Positions 50,301 through 62,000 of a DNA stretch of 64,000 nt are shown piece after piece. Below the pieces are notes generated by a model. The model did no database searches. It was not told where the DNA came from and was given only the letters and a program-made list of their open reading frames with translations. The translations under genes were made by a program, and so were the position numbers. The stretch covers positions 878,995-942,994 of the forward strand of contig NW_020170406.1 in the NCBI RefSeq assembly GCF_000524195.1, given 5' to 3'. Origin of the DNA: Echinococcus granulosus (lineage: Eukaryota > Platyhelminthes > Cestoda > Cyclophyllidea > Taeniidae). Position 1 is the stretch's first letter. Each line of letters starts with the position of its first letter.

Positions 50301-53300
50301 AAATTTGCTTTATAGCTTTTATTCTAGTGATTCGAAATACCATTTGCTTATTGCTTGACGCCTTGGAAGCAGCAACCAAAGTTTTAGGAAGGTCTGCAAT
50401 CGGTTTTTCTCCACCGCTTAGGACCCCATACTGACCTGTATTTTTAAGCTAATGAAAGATCCTACGGGAGGTATAGCTAGGTTCTATAAATTATTTTTGA
50501 GCAGCCCTAATTCTTTTTGGAACTAAATAAGTAAATAAAGTCATATGTAGTAGTAACCAAGGCAATCTACAAATATTTCCTGATAATAAAATAATTATGC
50601 GAATAGACCCGAAGGTGTATCTGTAACTTGCTTTGGTTAGAAAGTGGTCTTCAGTGCTTAAAGCTGATAGAAAAGAGGAGTGAAGTTTAAAATTTGTCTC
50701 TATAACTAACCTGGCTCCCTACAAATATCCTAATATTTAGTTGAAAATTCCCACAGGTTCAAACGGATTTTGGATATATAATGAGAGATGACAATGAATC
50801 AAAACACTAAGAATGCCTTTAAGAAGGCTCTGAGCAGTTAACGGGCTACAAATGAATATCACTAGGAGTTTTATCCTGAATTGCATTGATTGGTCCAACT
50901 CTTAACAAAATAAGACAGTACATTGGGAATTTTTACCAAAATTGATGCAAAATTGAACGTTTTTTGCAAAGTATTTGGGATTTACTGCATAATTTACTGT
51001 TTTGACATTTGTCTGATATCTGTGCAAATTTTATCACGCAACTCACGTAAAATAGCCTAAATTCAAAATAAAACTACCCCAGTTGTCAATCGTTGTCGAA
51101 AACAGACGGCAACGCAAATTTACACATGGGGAAAGGTAAGGGTCATGGGAATTAGATCTTAATATTTAAAGAAAATAGCCTCATCAGGTTCTCCATCTGG
51201 AGAGAAAAGAATTGGAAGAACTCATGTTCAGAATGTACTATATAAGCAATTACGGCATTTCAAATATGCACAGTTGACTAATTGAAAGGCAAAACACCCT
51301 TACATTCGGTTTTTGCTTCACAAGGAATAAAANNNNNNNNNNNNNNNNNNNNNNNNNNNNNNNNNNNNNNNNNNNNNNNNNNNNNNNNNNNNNNNNNNNN
51401 NNNNNNNNNNNNNNNNNNNNNNNNNNNNNNNNAATTGACAGTTTAAATATGCTTTTTGCAGAGGGAGTGGATGAAAACCAGGCGGATAGGCTTTTGAGAA
51501 ATTCTCAGATAAAATTAGGAAGTAACTTTGTAGGCACCGATTTCAGTTTACCTCATTTTGTGGGCAAAATCAAAGTTTACGTTCACAACTAACTGGGACT
51601 CACGTCAATTTAGGACAAGCTCATGTTGCAGAGACCACGCTAAAACATTCTTTGGGTCCTATTCGCCCTTATATATTGGCTATTTGACGTTCTTTATACT
51701 CATTAATCACTTGATCAGGATTCACGGTGGAAATTTGAAGATCTATTAATAACGAAAGAGCTTATGCCAGAATTTTATCTGAGTGTGCAAATTTTAATTC
51801 AAACCAAGGCAATTTATTCATCAATCGGGTTGCTGAAAGGCGAGTTTAGACCAAACTAACTCCAGATATGGAGTGTCCAATGCTCAAAAATAAATATCAC
51901 AGCTTTAATATTCCGACTCATACCAAAAAGTCCTATTTTTAAAAAAGCATGGTCATTTAGTTTTTTAAAAAAAAGACTCGTTTAGGCATAAGTTATGCCG
52001 ACATTTTAAATGGAATGGTGGTTATAAATTAATCCAGTTAACATTGACTCCGGGAAGACTTCGTTTTGTAGTATTTTCCTTTATATGATGTAGTTGCCAA
52101 CACCAATGCTATAGTAAAAATGTTTTCCTTTCTGCTTTTGCATTAAAAAGTAGTTTATACTTTTCAATGCATTTTCTTGAGGCGGGTACAGAAAACAAAT
52201 TATTTTGGTATGTGGCACTTTAGGTACAATCTGGAGGGACACTTAATGGACTAAGTTATAGATGCGGTGAATTTTATGCTACTTTTATGATTTCCTGAGC
52301 TAATTAATCTATTAAATGCCTACGGTTAAGAAAAGGTTTTGTTGTGTGTGACAAACTAACTTATCTAACACTTTTATACATGTGTGTTTATCTACAGATC
52401 GTGAGGCATTAAAACTCTTCAGTCACTTAAGTCTCACAATGAAAACAATTTATCATAAATTCACAAGCATATGGGTTGGGCTTTTTAGATTTTCACTCCT
52501 ATGAAAAACTTCTGGGACGAAAAGGACGTTTTGATCATAAACCAGACAGGCGTGAAGCGTGCTAATACATGGAGGAATTTACAATAATTTGTTATTTTAC
52601 TAAAGATGTTAACATATTTTAATTTTTAAAAGCACAACTATTGGGCCACTTCTCGATAAAATTTTATTAAATCCTAGTAAAGCTGTTACGAATCCTCTTC
52701 AAATCTAGCTAAAATCAAGTTTAATGTGTTGGTTGATTTTAACTTAACCAAACGAATGTTCAGGTTCTAAGTATCAGTGGCGGAGGCTTTCATTTATCTC
52801 ATCATTTTTACAGCTCGCATCACATATTTTTAGCGTTTGAGAAGCGAAATGATAGTGCCAGCATCTCTCGGCTTTAAGTTGATGGTTCTGTGACAATGTG
52901 ATGATTGACTGCTTTTATTGATGACATTTTCGCATTTAAAATTTGGAGAATTGTCGCGTTTTTTATTTAAAAAATGATAGGAAACCGAGCTTTTACTTCC
53001 TTTGGCTAAATTTACTGCTTTGTGTTTATTTGCACCCAATTTTTAAAGAAATAAAAGGGTAAGGTTAAAGACCAATTTTAAATAAACTTTACCAAGGCTT
53101 TAAAATTTTTTAAATTCTACTGCCTAAATATGGGTCGTCTACTTTTAGAACTGCTAAGAAGTTCGTTTAATTAAATCCTATTAGAGCTGCTTAAATGGAA
53201 TAAATCGACGTCCATAAGTGGGCGTCCTTATGAGATAAGAGAAAGGTTGGAGAATCAGCATACCGCGAGGGAACCAATACGTAGGAAAATGAGAAACCTC

Positions 53301-56300
53301 TCTCAACATTATGCAAAAACAAATACTTTTGTGCGAGAGTAAGGTAGTTTCTTTGGAATCCACCTAGCAGTTTTTGGAAGTTGCTTCATTACATATGTAT
53401 ACATGTGGGATTGGTTTTGCTAGTCCTCCTCCAGCTCTGAGTGGTAGAAAATTTTGCCTCACTTTGTACTATTACGCTACACGAAGTGATTTACCTATAA
53501 ACAAAGTAACGTGCTGACAAGCTCTTTAAGGAGCCATAAAATTTGTGGCGAACTCGCAATTAGGTCGTTAGTCTGAAGAGCAAGTGAAAGAGTAGAAATA
53601 GATTTAGTCGATATCGGCAACGAAATGATATTTGATCACATCACAAAACACGAGGTGCTGAATTAACAGGAGAAGTACTGAAAATCTGATGATGATTGAC
53701 TGCTTTAAACAAGCTCTTTTTCCGAAATTCCTGTCCAAAAGTTATTTAACCTTATACTTTGCATTAATTTTCCCACACCTGCATATGAAGGCGGCATGCT
53801 CCGTTTGTGACCTTTACATGTGACAGTGTGAATCACATGCAGATTGTGCTATTCCGCACAAATAAACATCAGTGGAATGTATGCAGGGGCTCCACAGACT
53901 CAGTGAAATAGTAAAAATTCACCAAGAAAAGTGGCTTTTAGTGAAACTCATGGTTCATATTCCTCATGCCACTACTCTGAAGAGCAAGTACATACCCAAA
54001 TTTTTTGCATTTTGAGGAGATATTATAACAGTAAATTTGCGCAATAACTGCATTAGCTTGAAGAAACAACGACTACTTTCCCAACTCCTCAATACACTAT
54101 ATATTTCGGCATTTTGCATCCTAAAGGGACCTACTTTACGAAATTAGCTCTCACAATATTTTTTTTTGAAAATAAGGACATTAACAATTATTTTGTATTA
54201 TTACTAGAATTTAATGGATATAAATAGACCCCTAAACACTTCATTAAGTCGGGTCAATCATTTAAAATTAATTTACTTAAAGTCAATTTAATTCGAAAAA
54301 TTTACCGAGTTGACATCTGAGCAGAGCACAAAAGGAAAGATTAATTTGTTCCTTCTCCTCTTAAAAAAATCGCGCTTTTTTCGCTTTTCTCAAAATAAAC
54401 ATCATTACTGCGGGTAACTTTTTCTTTCTCATTTCTCTTTTCTTTCTCGTATTGCACAAGAAATTTAGTCAAAATGAGTAATTTAATTTTATTCTCCTTT
54501 CATTTTTGAGTTCAGTGTGGATGCGAATAAGCACCGTGGGATTACATGGCTCTGTAATCTCATGGATTTCATGAACAGAAACCACCAAACACAATTGAGT
54601 TGGACTCAAAGCATAAAATTATTCGTCAAAACCACTTGCAAATAATGATATTAATTTAATTTGTCAAAAGAAATTTTTTATTAAATTACTGTTAATGTTT
54701 TCTAAAGACTCCCTAATCTTAACCATTACAGGTGGAGGTGGAATAAACACCTATTTTCAGTGATATCTGATTGTAATTAGTTCTTTTTAGCTTTCGTGAT
54801 GAAGCAATTTTAAAATTCAAAAGAACCATTTCATTTGTGGAGTGATGAATGATATTTCGCGTGATTAGTTTACTACTTGGTTGTTTCATCAGTAGAAGTA
54901 TTTTTAGGCTGTCTAACTGCATATTTGTCTTGTATAAAGGTATTATTCCTAATTACTGGCCAAAAATAGAAGATAACGACCATTTTTCTCGGTTTTATCC
55001 TGTGAGAGCATTACAGCCTGAATCCAAACTGGTTGAAACACGAATAAATACTAAAATGGTGAACAGTGGCATAAAATCTATTATCTGAGCTCATTGTAAT
55101 TTATACCTGTTGCTGTTTAAGCCAGCAATATTATTTTCAGCCATCATTTAGATTAGTTTCTGTGTATTCCAAGACTTTTTTGTATATTGCAATAGTTAAA
55201 CAAAAATTATGACCTTATTGTATAAAATGTATCAAACAACATCCAAAATTTACGCATAAATATGTTTACTTGGTAGCGAATAGATAATTCTTGTATTAGC
55301 AGCATGAATACAGAGCTGATATTCTTAGTCTCTCTAAATTTGGCAAATGTGGGCGATATTTCATACGTTTTAAGTGCGACAGACACATAATTACGCGTGG
55401 ATTGTTCCTAAACATGGTACAATATTATACAGTCCACAATGCCCTTCCTAAAGCGGCAATAAGGCAATTCCGTATTTATGAAGATCAATTGGCGACTTTC
55501 AAAGTGGCTAAGGCAACGTTAGCATGGACGATATATCCTGGCACCAAGATGGAAACAGAGCCAGCAGAGATCAAAGTGTTCCTGTAGTTAAAGATACATT
55601 TGACCAAATGTGCTCTACCTACGCATCGTCTTCTTTTTACCCTCAACTCTGAAGCTTTTCCTAATCAATCTTGTGCACTAATTCACATACAATTGATGAA
55701 GTTGATTTACAACATGGGGAGGACGCCAAATGTTTTGTTCTAACTGAACTATTGTTACGCTTAAAAGACCCTTCTTTGAAAGTCATTTTCATGTTGCTTT
55801 TATAGGTGCTTCAAATTCCAGACTCCTTTGAAGACTCTACAAAGGCCTTTTTGATAGGTCTTCTTCAGACCAACATCGAGGTTCGCCTTGGGTGTCAGGG
55901 ACAGGGGTGAGTTAATCAGCTATAGTTTTTGGTCATTATGCAACTTAATGCATCATAAAGTAGATTAACAAATTTATATTTCTCTATTTTTATATTTATT
56001 GTACCGTCAACCCCAAAGTATAAATTGTTTTTGGTCAACTTGCTAAATGCATTTAATTTAAAAGGCATATTATTTAGTGCAGGGGTACTTTAAACAACGG
56101 GGTTCACTGATATTCAGGAAGGCTAGATGGGTATTTTGTGGGAATTTCAAAAATCAAGCAACTTATTAATATTAACATTTTAACCTTTTAATAAATTACT
56201 TATTTCTTGAGATAAAAAGTGCCTCCCAGTTCCATAAAGCTATCGAAAATATCAAAAATTGGACTCATATTTATCTCTTTGTAGACTACGATTAAGTAAC

Positions 56301-59068
56301 GATTTTATTTTTTTTACTATATTGAGGCAATTTTAGGCACATCAGAAGGGTTTTCTGAATATTTATAACAAAACAAGGTTAGTCTTGGTGATCTGGCGTT
56401 GTATATAGATGCGGCATTTTCACTAGTTTGACTCTTTTCCACTTCCGCTTTCATATCCTTGGATTAAGAATATTTATCAGAAGACATGCTATTTGGTGGT
56501 AATGTGGGGTTTTTAAAATACTCACAGTTTTGCAGGAGGATTCAGACTTGTCTCCCACCCAGCGATAAATGATACTTTTTCGGTTAGGAGGATTATATAG
56601 TCGACTCGCTTACCACTTACAAGGTGTATCTCAAGCAGAAGAGGATCACATGTAGTTTTTTGAAGATGGAATTTACCTTCGGTTTTTCATTCGCATTTTT
56701 TGATCGTTGCACCCCCTTCGTCTGACAAAGTTTAGGAAATAAAACTCCAAAGTTTCAGTTTTGATTATTGACAATACGCTAGTAGGATAAATTTCCAAAG
56801 CAACTTTATTACCTAAAGCTTGTATTGTTCGATAACGAAGCGCAATTGTTTATGGATGTTGTATGAACAGTATAGCTATTTTCTTGAAAATTTGTATTCA
56901 ACAATTAAAATATGTCCGAAACTTCACTTTTCGACAATTTTTTAGTAGATGGTAAGCATATTTCATTAAATAAAAATTTTGCTAACATGTTGAATGTCAA
57001 TTGAGGGAAGGCAAATCCAAAAAAAAGAAATTGTGTAAAAATACCCCATATTGTCAACAGAGGTAAAGTGGTAAGCGACTTTAACGTGAAAACAATCCTT
57101 GCACACAGAGGATCTAGTTTGGCTTATTGCTGAGTTTCCCTAAAGTGGAAAACATTGATTTCAAAAGCCATTTCCGGCACATAAAACCGCTACACAGAAA
57201 TAACAGCTTCCATTCATTCTTCAGCCAAATAAGGTCATTTCCAAGGAACTGACACGAAAAAAATTATGTCTGAATTCTAGATGTTCTGGGTGGCAGAATG
57301 CACCACCCAGAACTGATTAATTTGAATAAATTTAGGTTATCGCTAAAACGGAGATACATAATCTCATGGATAAAGACTTTTTTCGCCATAATAGTAAAGA
57401 ATTTCCGGAATGTTTGGGCTGAATTTTAAAACTTCATCAGCTAAATATTCATAAAAGTTAAACCATTGGATTCCGTCAACACCGTTTAACAGATTATAAT
57501 AAGGTCAAAAATATCACCAATTTCTTTAATTCCTTACATCATTAGCACGCATTTGAGATTGCTAGCTGACTGACAACTGCAATGAATAAATGAGATGAGA
57601 ATTGGCATCTGCATCTCACCGTCAAGAAAATAAACACTCGGTTGATTGTCTCCAAGCCATCTACCACTCGGCTACGCATCCCCTACTCTTAGGGCATGCA
57701 CATCTTCATCCTACAAGACTGCTTCGAAGAAATCTGTGTGTGGTAGACTGCGGACGGATATGTTCATTTACTAAGATCTATTTGGTGATCTTCCTAAAGA
57801 TGCAGAGGAAAAACCGCATCTTTTTGAGAAAAAGCCAAGACCATAGAACCAGCTTCCAAACATTACTGTTAGAGGGCCTGTACTTTGGTAGGATAAGAGG
57901 GGGACAAGAAACAAATGTACTTCCTCATCTTTACACTCCCCTGACTATATTTATTCACCTTCGTTTAGCACGCAGAATAGCGTAGACAGTTCGTAAATAC
58001 AAGTGAGGCAGAAACAATGGTGGCTACGGCTGTATAGTTTGTCTCTAAAATTGAAATGTTTCAAAAGGGGCACGATATACAGAAATTTTGTGTATCATTG
58101 GGAAGGGACTCTTTTGTTGGTTGTAATTGTAATTATTTTAGCAAATAGGATATTTTGGGAAGCCTTCTAAATTTTCTAAATTATTATCACAAGAACGACA
58201 TTATACACTTGGTTGCTTTATACAAAGGGAGAACCATGACGTAATACTAATCTCCTTTACCATTTGAAGGAAACTATGGCATTTTCGATTACCTAACATG
58301 ACCATCACTGGTTACTTTTTCTCTGGATTTTCTCTCTGCTCGACTTGATGAAAGCTCCTGTTTCATAAGTAATCTCTTATTCGAGTAATTGCTGGTTTCT
58401 TTTGTTCTTTAAGGGGATAACAGAGAAAATCATTTGTTCTTGCAAATCTACTACCTGAACTTTACTAGAATCGTCTTAACTTCACACTCACTATCCCCAG
58501 ATTTTAGCCATGCCTTTATCTTAAGTTCGAGAAAACAGTGTCAAAACAAATCAGAAGCCGGCAGCGCATGAATGCACATTTGTCATTTGATTTTAATAGC
58601 ATCCATCGTGCAAATAAACGTCTGAATTCATAAATCTGAAAACTAAACTTCAAACGCTGGGGATTAGACGTGTTATCACCTATTTGATCATCCTTTAGAG
58701 ATTTACCTCGGTTTATAACACAACAAACATTTCCTTATTTTGGGTAGTTTGCGTTTGGAATAATAATGGCCTATTTTTCCCTGAAAAGGAATTGAGCCAA
58801 ATAGTACTTCTTAGAAATCACGTCTATGTGCGTGAAATCTGGTGTCAGCGTAGGAACGTAGTTGTGAGGCAACAAGTCTACCATAATTCCTTTCATTTTT
58901 GACAGTTCAGAGGAACTGATGACGCATTCCTTCCTCTCAAATATGGACTGGGAGATGGCAAAGCGTCAGCGACTCCAACCACCGTTAATTCCTCCCCAGG
59001 GTGAGGTGAACGCTGCTGACGCCTTTGAAATTGGCGCTTTTGATGAAGAGGACACGCAGGGTATTCGA
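31364..59068 (+). CDS. GRK2: G protein-coupled receptor kinase, GRK2/GRK3 (beta-ARK) type; 3' end outside the window
   Basis: This kinase phosphorylates agonist-occupied GPCRs, which then bind arrestin and are desensitised. Thirteen exons join in frame to 501 residues: 31364-31473, 31509-31585, 31618-31691, 31726-31827, 31862-31948, 31987-32048, 32082-32133, 32210-32301, 40242-40341, 42867-43079, 45335-45604, 55806-55906, 58906-59068. The N terminus [17 protein letters not shown] is nearly identical to human GRK2 and forms the receptor-contacting helix. Residues about 37-188 form the RH domain. The kinase domain shows [10 protein letters not shown] (201-210), Lys in MYAMKCLD (about 223), VYRDLKPAN (catalytic Asp about 321), DLG in place of DFG (Asp about 339, usual for GRKs) and GYMAPE (about 359-364). 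The AGC tail has [16 protein letters not shown]. The PH domain that binds G-beta-gamma and lipid is not seen before 64000 and is expected downstream. Residues 400-414 differ strongly from relatives. Confidence 0.93.
35866..35885. repeat. GTCAC-loop-GTGAC hairpin
   Basis: GTGTCAC and GTGACAC are perfect complements around the loop AAATAG. It is preceded at 35819 by CCAGCGTGACACACG. Related hairpins occur about 4 kb downstream in the opposite order, in the same GRK intron. Confidence 0.45.
39879..39940. repeat. Two adjacent GTCAC-type hairpins
   Basis: GTCAC-TTATTT-GTGAC lies at 39879-39894, and AGCGTCAC-ACATAC-GTGACGCT (8 base-pair stem) at 39919-39940. Read in reverse complement, the pair resembles 35815-35885, which suggests two inverted copies of one small element. 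Confidence 0.45.
40242..40341 (+). CDS. GRK2: GRK exon 9 (kinase N-lobe, catalytic lysine)
   Basis: The acceptor is TTTTTAG and the donor GGG|GTGAGT. With the split Met codon it reads [17 protein letters not shown], then [14 protein letters not shown]. The Lys of AMK binds ATP; ALNER is the GRK alpha-C region. Confidence 0.95.
40342..42866 (+). other. GRK intron 9 (2525 bases)
   Basis: AT-rich intron without recognisable coding sequence. A hairpin with a 7-base stem (TGGGTAG / CTACCCA) and 7-base loop lies at 42560-42580. Confidence 0.55.
42867..43079 (+). CDS. GRK2: GRK exon 10 (hinge to catalytic loop)
   Basis: The exon begins [18 protein letters not shown] and ends NIVYRDLK, so it carries the hinge, the [17 protein letters not shown] segment and the catalytic Asp. 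Splice sites are CAATAG and AAG|GTATCC, phase 0 on both sides. It encodes 71 residues, with close identity to animal GRK2. Confidence 0.96.
43080..45334 (+). other. GRK intron 10 (2255 bases)
   Basis: AT-rich intron. A segment at about 44827-44865 resembles one at about 46035-46070 in the next intron (see findings). No coding sequence is supported. Confidence 0.55.
45335..45604 (+). CDS. GRK2: GRK exon 11 (activation segment and C-lobe)
   Basis: It follows directly on exon 10: [18 protein letters not shown], then [27 protein letters not shown] and SPFRQH. GC content is clearly higher than in the flanking introns. The last 14 codons ([14 protein letters not shown] up to the GTGAGA donor) lack the EIDRMTLTM-type sequence expected here. 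Joined to exon 12 the spacing is nevertheless exactly that of human GRK2. Confidence 0.93.
49096..49132. repeat. Perfect-arm hairpin, 17 base pairs, 3-base loop
   Basis: Arm TATAATCAGCCCTATCA pairs with TGATAGGGCTGATTGTA across an AAA loop, with a single T-G wobble. It lies in GRK intron 11. It is too short for a normal microRNA precursor. It may be a remnant of a snapback element or a chance inverted repeat. Confidence 0.6.
51333..51432. other. Assembly gap (100 N)
   Basis: Exactly 100 N characters, the usual placeholder for a gap of unknown length in draft assemblies. It falls in GRK intron 11, so the true intron length is uncertain. Confidence 0.99.
55806..55906 (+). CDS. GRK2: GRK exon 12 (kinase C-lobe end)
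   Basis: Read after a TTTTATAG acceptor, it gives [15 protein letters not shown], then [15 protein letters not shown], matching the LPDSF...LLEGLLQRDVNRRLGC segment of human GRK2. The donor is GGG|GTGAGT. It is phase 0 at the start and leaves two bases for the next exon. Confidence 0.9.
55907..58905 (+). other. GRK intron 12 (2999 bases)
   Basis: It holds a hairpin with an 11-base perfect stem at 57283-57313 and an unassigned open frame of 127 codons at 57602-57985 with no family likeness. The rest is AT-rich. Confidence 0.5.
57283..57313. repeat. Hairpin with 11 base-pair perfect stem
   Basis: GTTCTGGGTGG and CCACCCAGAAC are perfect complements separated by a 9-base loop. It lies in GRK intron 12. 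The function is unknown. Confidence 0.5.
58906..59068 (+). CDS. GRK2: GRK exon 13 (AGC C-terminal extension)
   Basis: After a TTTGACAG acceptor the exon reads [19 protein letters not shown], then [19 protein letters not shown] and [10 protein letters not shown] before GTGAGT. This is the AGC tail with its turn-motif region. It is the last exon visible in the window; the following human sequence (start of the linker and PH domain) was not found. Confidence 0.95.
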
Positions 59069-62000
59069 GTGAGTTTCAGAATCTCCCATTATTACCACCT
59101 ATCAATTATAAGTTTGAATGCATTTTTTTACCGGAAATGTCTTACAGACTAGGCATTATTACTTATGTATCTAGAAGCATTTAACGTCTAACATTCGCAA
59201 GTACCAAATGTAATTGTTCATAATGTGCAATAATTCAGGGCTTAAATGTCTATTCAACTCTGTTAAAAATGCGTATTTTTGGGGAAAAAGGTTTTTAATT
59301 TTGATTGTAATCGCTCTTTGAAATCAGAACTGCAACATAAGTAAATAACAGTACCAAAAACCTACCTCGCTAGTGAGGCTACGACAAGTAAGTAAACTGA
59401 CAGATATGGTGATAATTTGAGACTTGACTGAAACATCGTTATTTGACTTTGGGTTATCCGGTGTGTAAAAGAAGTAGTAAAAGGTTCTGTGTCCTTGAAT
59501 CTCTCTTTACTTTTACAAGATGTAGGCATCCCATACTGATGCACTTCAGATTTTTTTTATGTAAAGGGCATTTGTTTATTGTGGAGATTTTTTGAGGGTC
59601 TTTCATTGATTTGACTTTTTAACTCTCAAAGTAAACTCAGTTATAACGTAACGTTATCCATTATCAAATTCATTTTTAGGTTTAAAGGAGCTGATTTGAA
59701 GTCAATCAATGCATGCCTCTCATTCCTTACTATGATTTTACGATCTTCACAACTTGCTCATACCGACTGACGTTCAAGAAATTTTGTACTCCTTAAGTTG
59801 AATCAGATGCTCTCTAAAACTTGTCATCAACAATGGAATACCTTTGAATAGAGAATTTTGTAGCCAAATTGACAGTAAAGTTTGTTTTAAGTTGAACTTA
59901 ATTTGCAGCTGTCGTGAAAACTTTGAGTGCTACTTCCTCCTTAATTAATCACATATCCCGCCACCATATCCGAGTTCCCAGGTGTCAATGGGCTAGACTC
60001 CTTACACAATAGTGCATTATTTTCTTCATCCAATTTTGCACATAAAATCAGACATTAAATAAATTAGTATGCAACTTAATCGAAATATCAATGAGAAACT
60101 AACATTGACTTTACGAATACAATATTTTATTGGTTTTTTAAATTTTTATCTTGTCATTTTGCTAAAATAACTTCTTCATTACTTAGTAATGGTGGTATTG
60201 GTAGTGGTATTGGTGGAATCCTGCTGCTTCCAATTCACACGAAGTGACAGCACCTATCACACCTCCAATTGCTTTCACGTCAGCCCTTTCCATTGTGTTT
60301 GACTCAGCACATCTCTTTTATGTTGCATCTGGTATCACGACATATCCATCTTTTTAGGAAATCGCCAGCAAAATAAACCTATAGTTCAACAAAATTAGTT
60401 AACGCATTCTTTTATTGTTCCACAATGGAATAGGGTTCCAAGAATCAAAATGTGGCATAACTAACGAAAATTTAAGATTTTGTGATCTGTTTTTAGAACA
60501 AGTGCATTCAGCTTTCCACGTTCATAAAATGTGGTAGAAATAGGTGTGTGTGCTAGAAACCTCAGAAATTAACCACATTTCTGGCATTTAAACAGCTAAA
60601 GTATTAGTCTAAATTAGTGGTACTGATGTGGACTATTCCGCTGTCTTGAAAATGCTTTCTGTCGTTTTAGGTAATAAAGCTCGAAAAACGAGCCATCTCA
60701 TTGCCTTTCTCTGGAAGATGAAGATTAATTAGCCTGTTAATTATCCTTCAGTCTCACAAGCTGAGGCTTAGCAAAGTTGTAAATCACCACTTTTTACTTT
60801 TAAGAGATATCTGAATGTAAAGTGATTGAGCTGTTCCGGATGACCAATGAATATTAGGCCTGAAGCCCTGATGATTTGTCCACATTTGAGAGGGAAAATT
60901 CTGAAAAACTGTATTCCAGAACAAGGTTAAATATTATTAAAGTTACCATAAGAAATGGGAATGGTGTCTCGATGCTCCTGATTTTATGCTAGATTTTATA
61001 AAATGCAGTTTATCTGTATGTCCCGACCAAGACCGCAAATATGATACTTTATAATCATACTTTTTAAAGTCGTTTGCAGGGAGACGCTTGGATTTCCATT
61101 CCCTAGTTGTAGCACTATTAGTCCCCAAGAATGAATGGAAATCCTCCCTGTATAGAACCCAGAGGCGGTCAAAATGAGCAATGATAACGTGTTTATTTTT
61201 CCTATAAAAGCTGTTTCCATATTTTGATCGTGGTCTCATCTGCCTTAAAATGGCATGTTTTTCCCTTTTCCCCATTTAACAAGATTACTGACAACAACTA
61301 AAGCTATCTGCCGAATAATGGTTGGTTTAATTATCTGTGAATGCGCAACAAATGTTAGTATTTAAGAAACGGCTGCTAAATGAATCTATTGAGAATATTA
61401 CACGCTTCTCCATCCATCATTATGCGTCCTAGTATCATATTTTGAAAACCTACTTAAAAGTCCATTGGATGGTAGCAAATTAAAATTACTGGAGAATTTC
61501 AAAAGAATACAGGTATTTATTAGTTTTCTTTCTAAGTGGCCAGTGAGAGTTTTAAACATGTAAGATCGGGATAGCTTCATCCTCAATTTAAATTGATTAA
61601 GACGAAAAAAGCCGGTGATAAATATTTCCAAAGTAGAAGTTGCCTTGATAACTGTGGAAAATCTTTTCAACTTGTAATTTGTGCTGCCTTAATTACTCAA
61701 CAGCAACAGAAATGAAGACCTTGGACAGTGTACCTCTAATCACTTTCAAACGTCTTTTTGTTAATCTCCGCAAAACTTCATGTGTATACCCTCCTTATGT
61801 ATGCATGTCATTCTAAGCACCCTTGAGCAAGACGCAAAAATTTGGTTGACTCGTAATAAATGTAGACCTGAATTCTTTACAATGATAGTAACCCATTTTT
61901 ACGCCAAAAGAGGTATTTTAATGAATTTGGCCTCAATAAATTTAATAAAGAATTTTGTTGGAAATAGGATATAGCCTAAATTTGAGAGAATTAGTGATGT

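Larger units (their letters stand above)
45605..55805 (+). other. GRK intron 11 (about 10.2 kb, contains the assembly gap)
   Basis: The intron holds a GC-richer, possibly repeat-derived stretch at about 45700-46120, a 17-base-pair hairpin at 49096-49132 and the N gap at 51333-51432. I see no coding exon. Because of the gap a short exon could be hidden, but the reading frame does not require one. Confidence 0.55.

Noticed and set aside
57602..57985. 127-codon open frame in GRK intron 12 as a nested gene
   Set aside because: There is no family likeness, no codon bias that I can see, and no clear start context. It is treated as chance.
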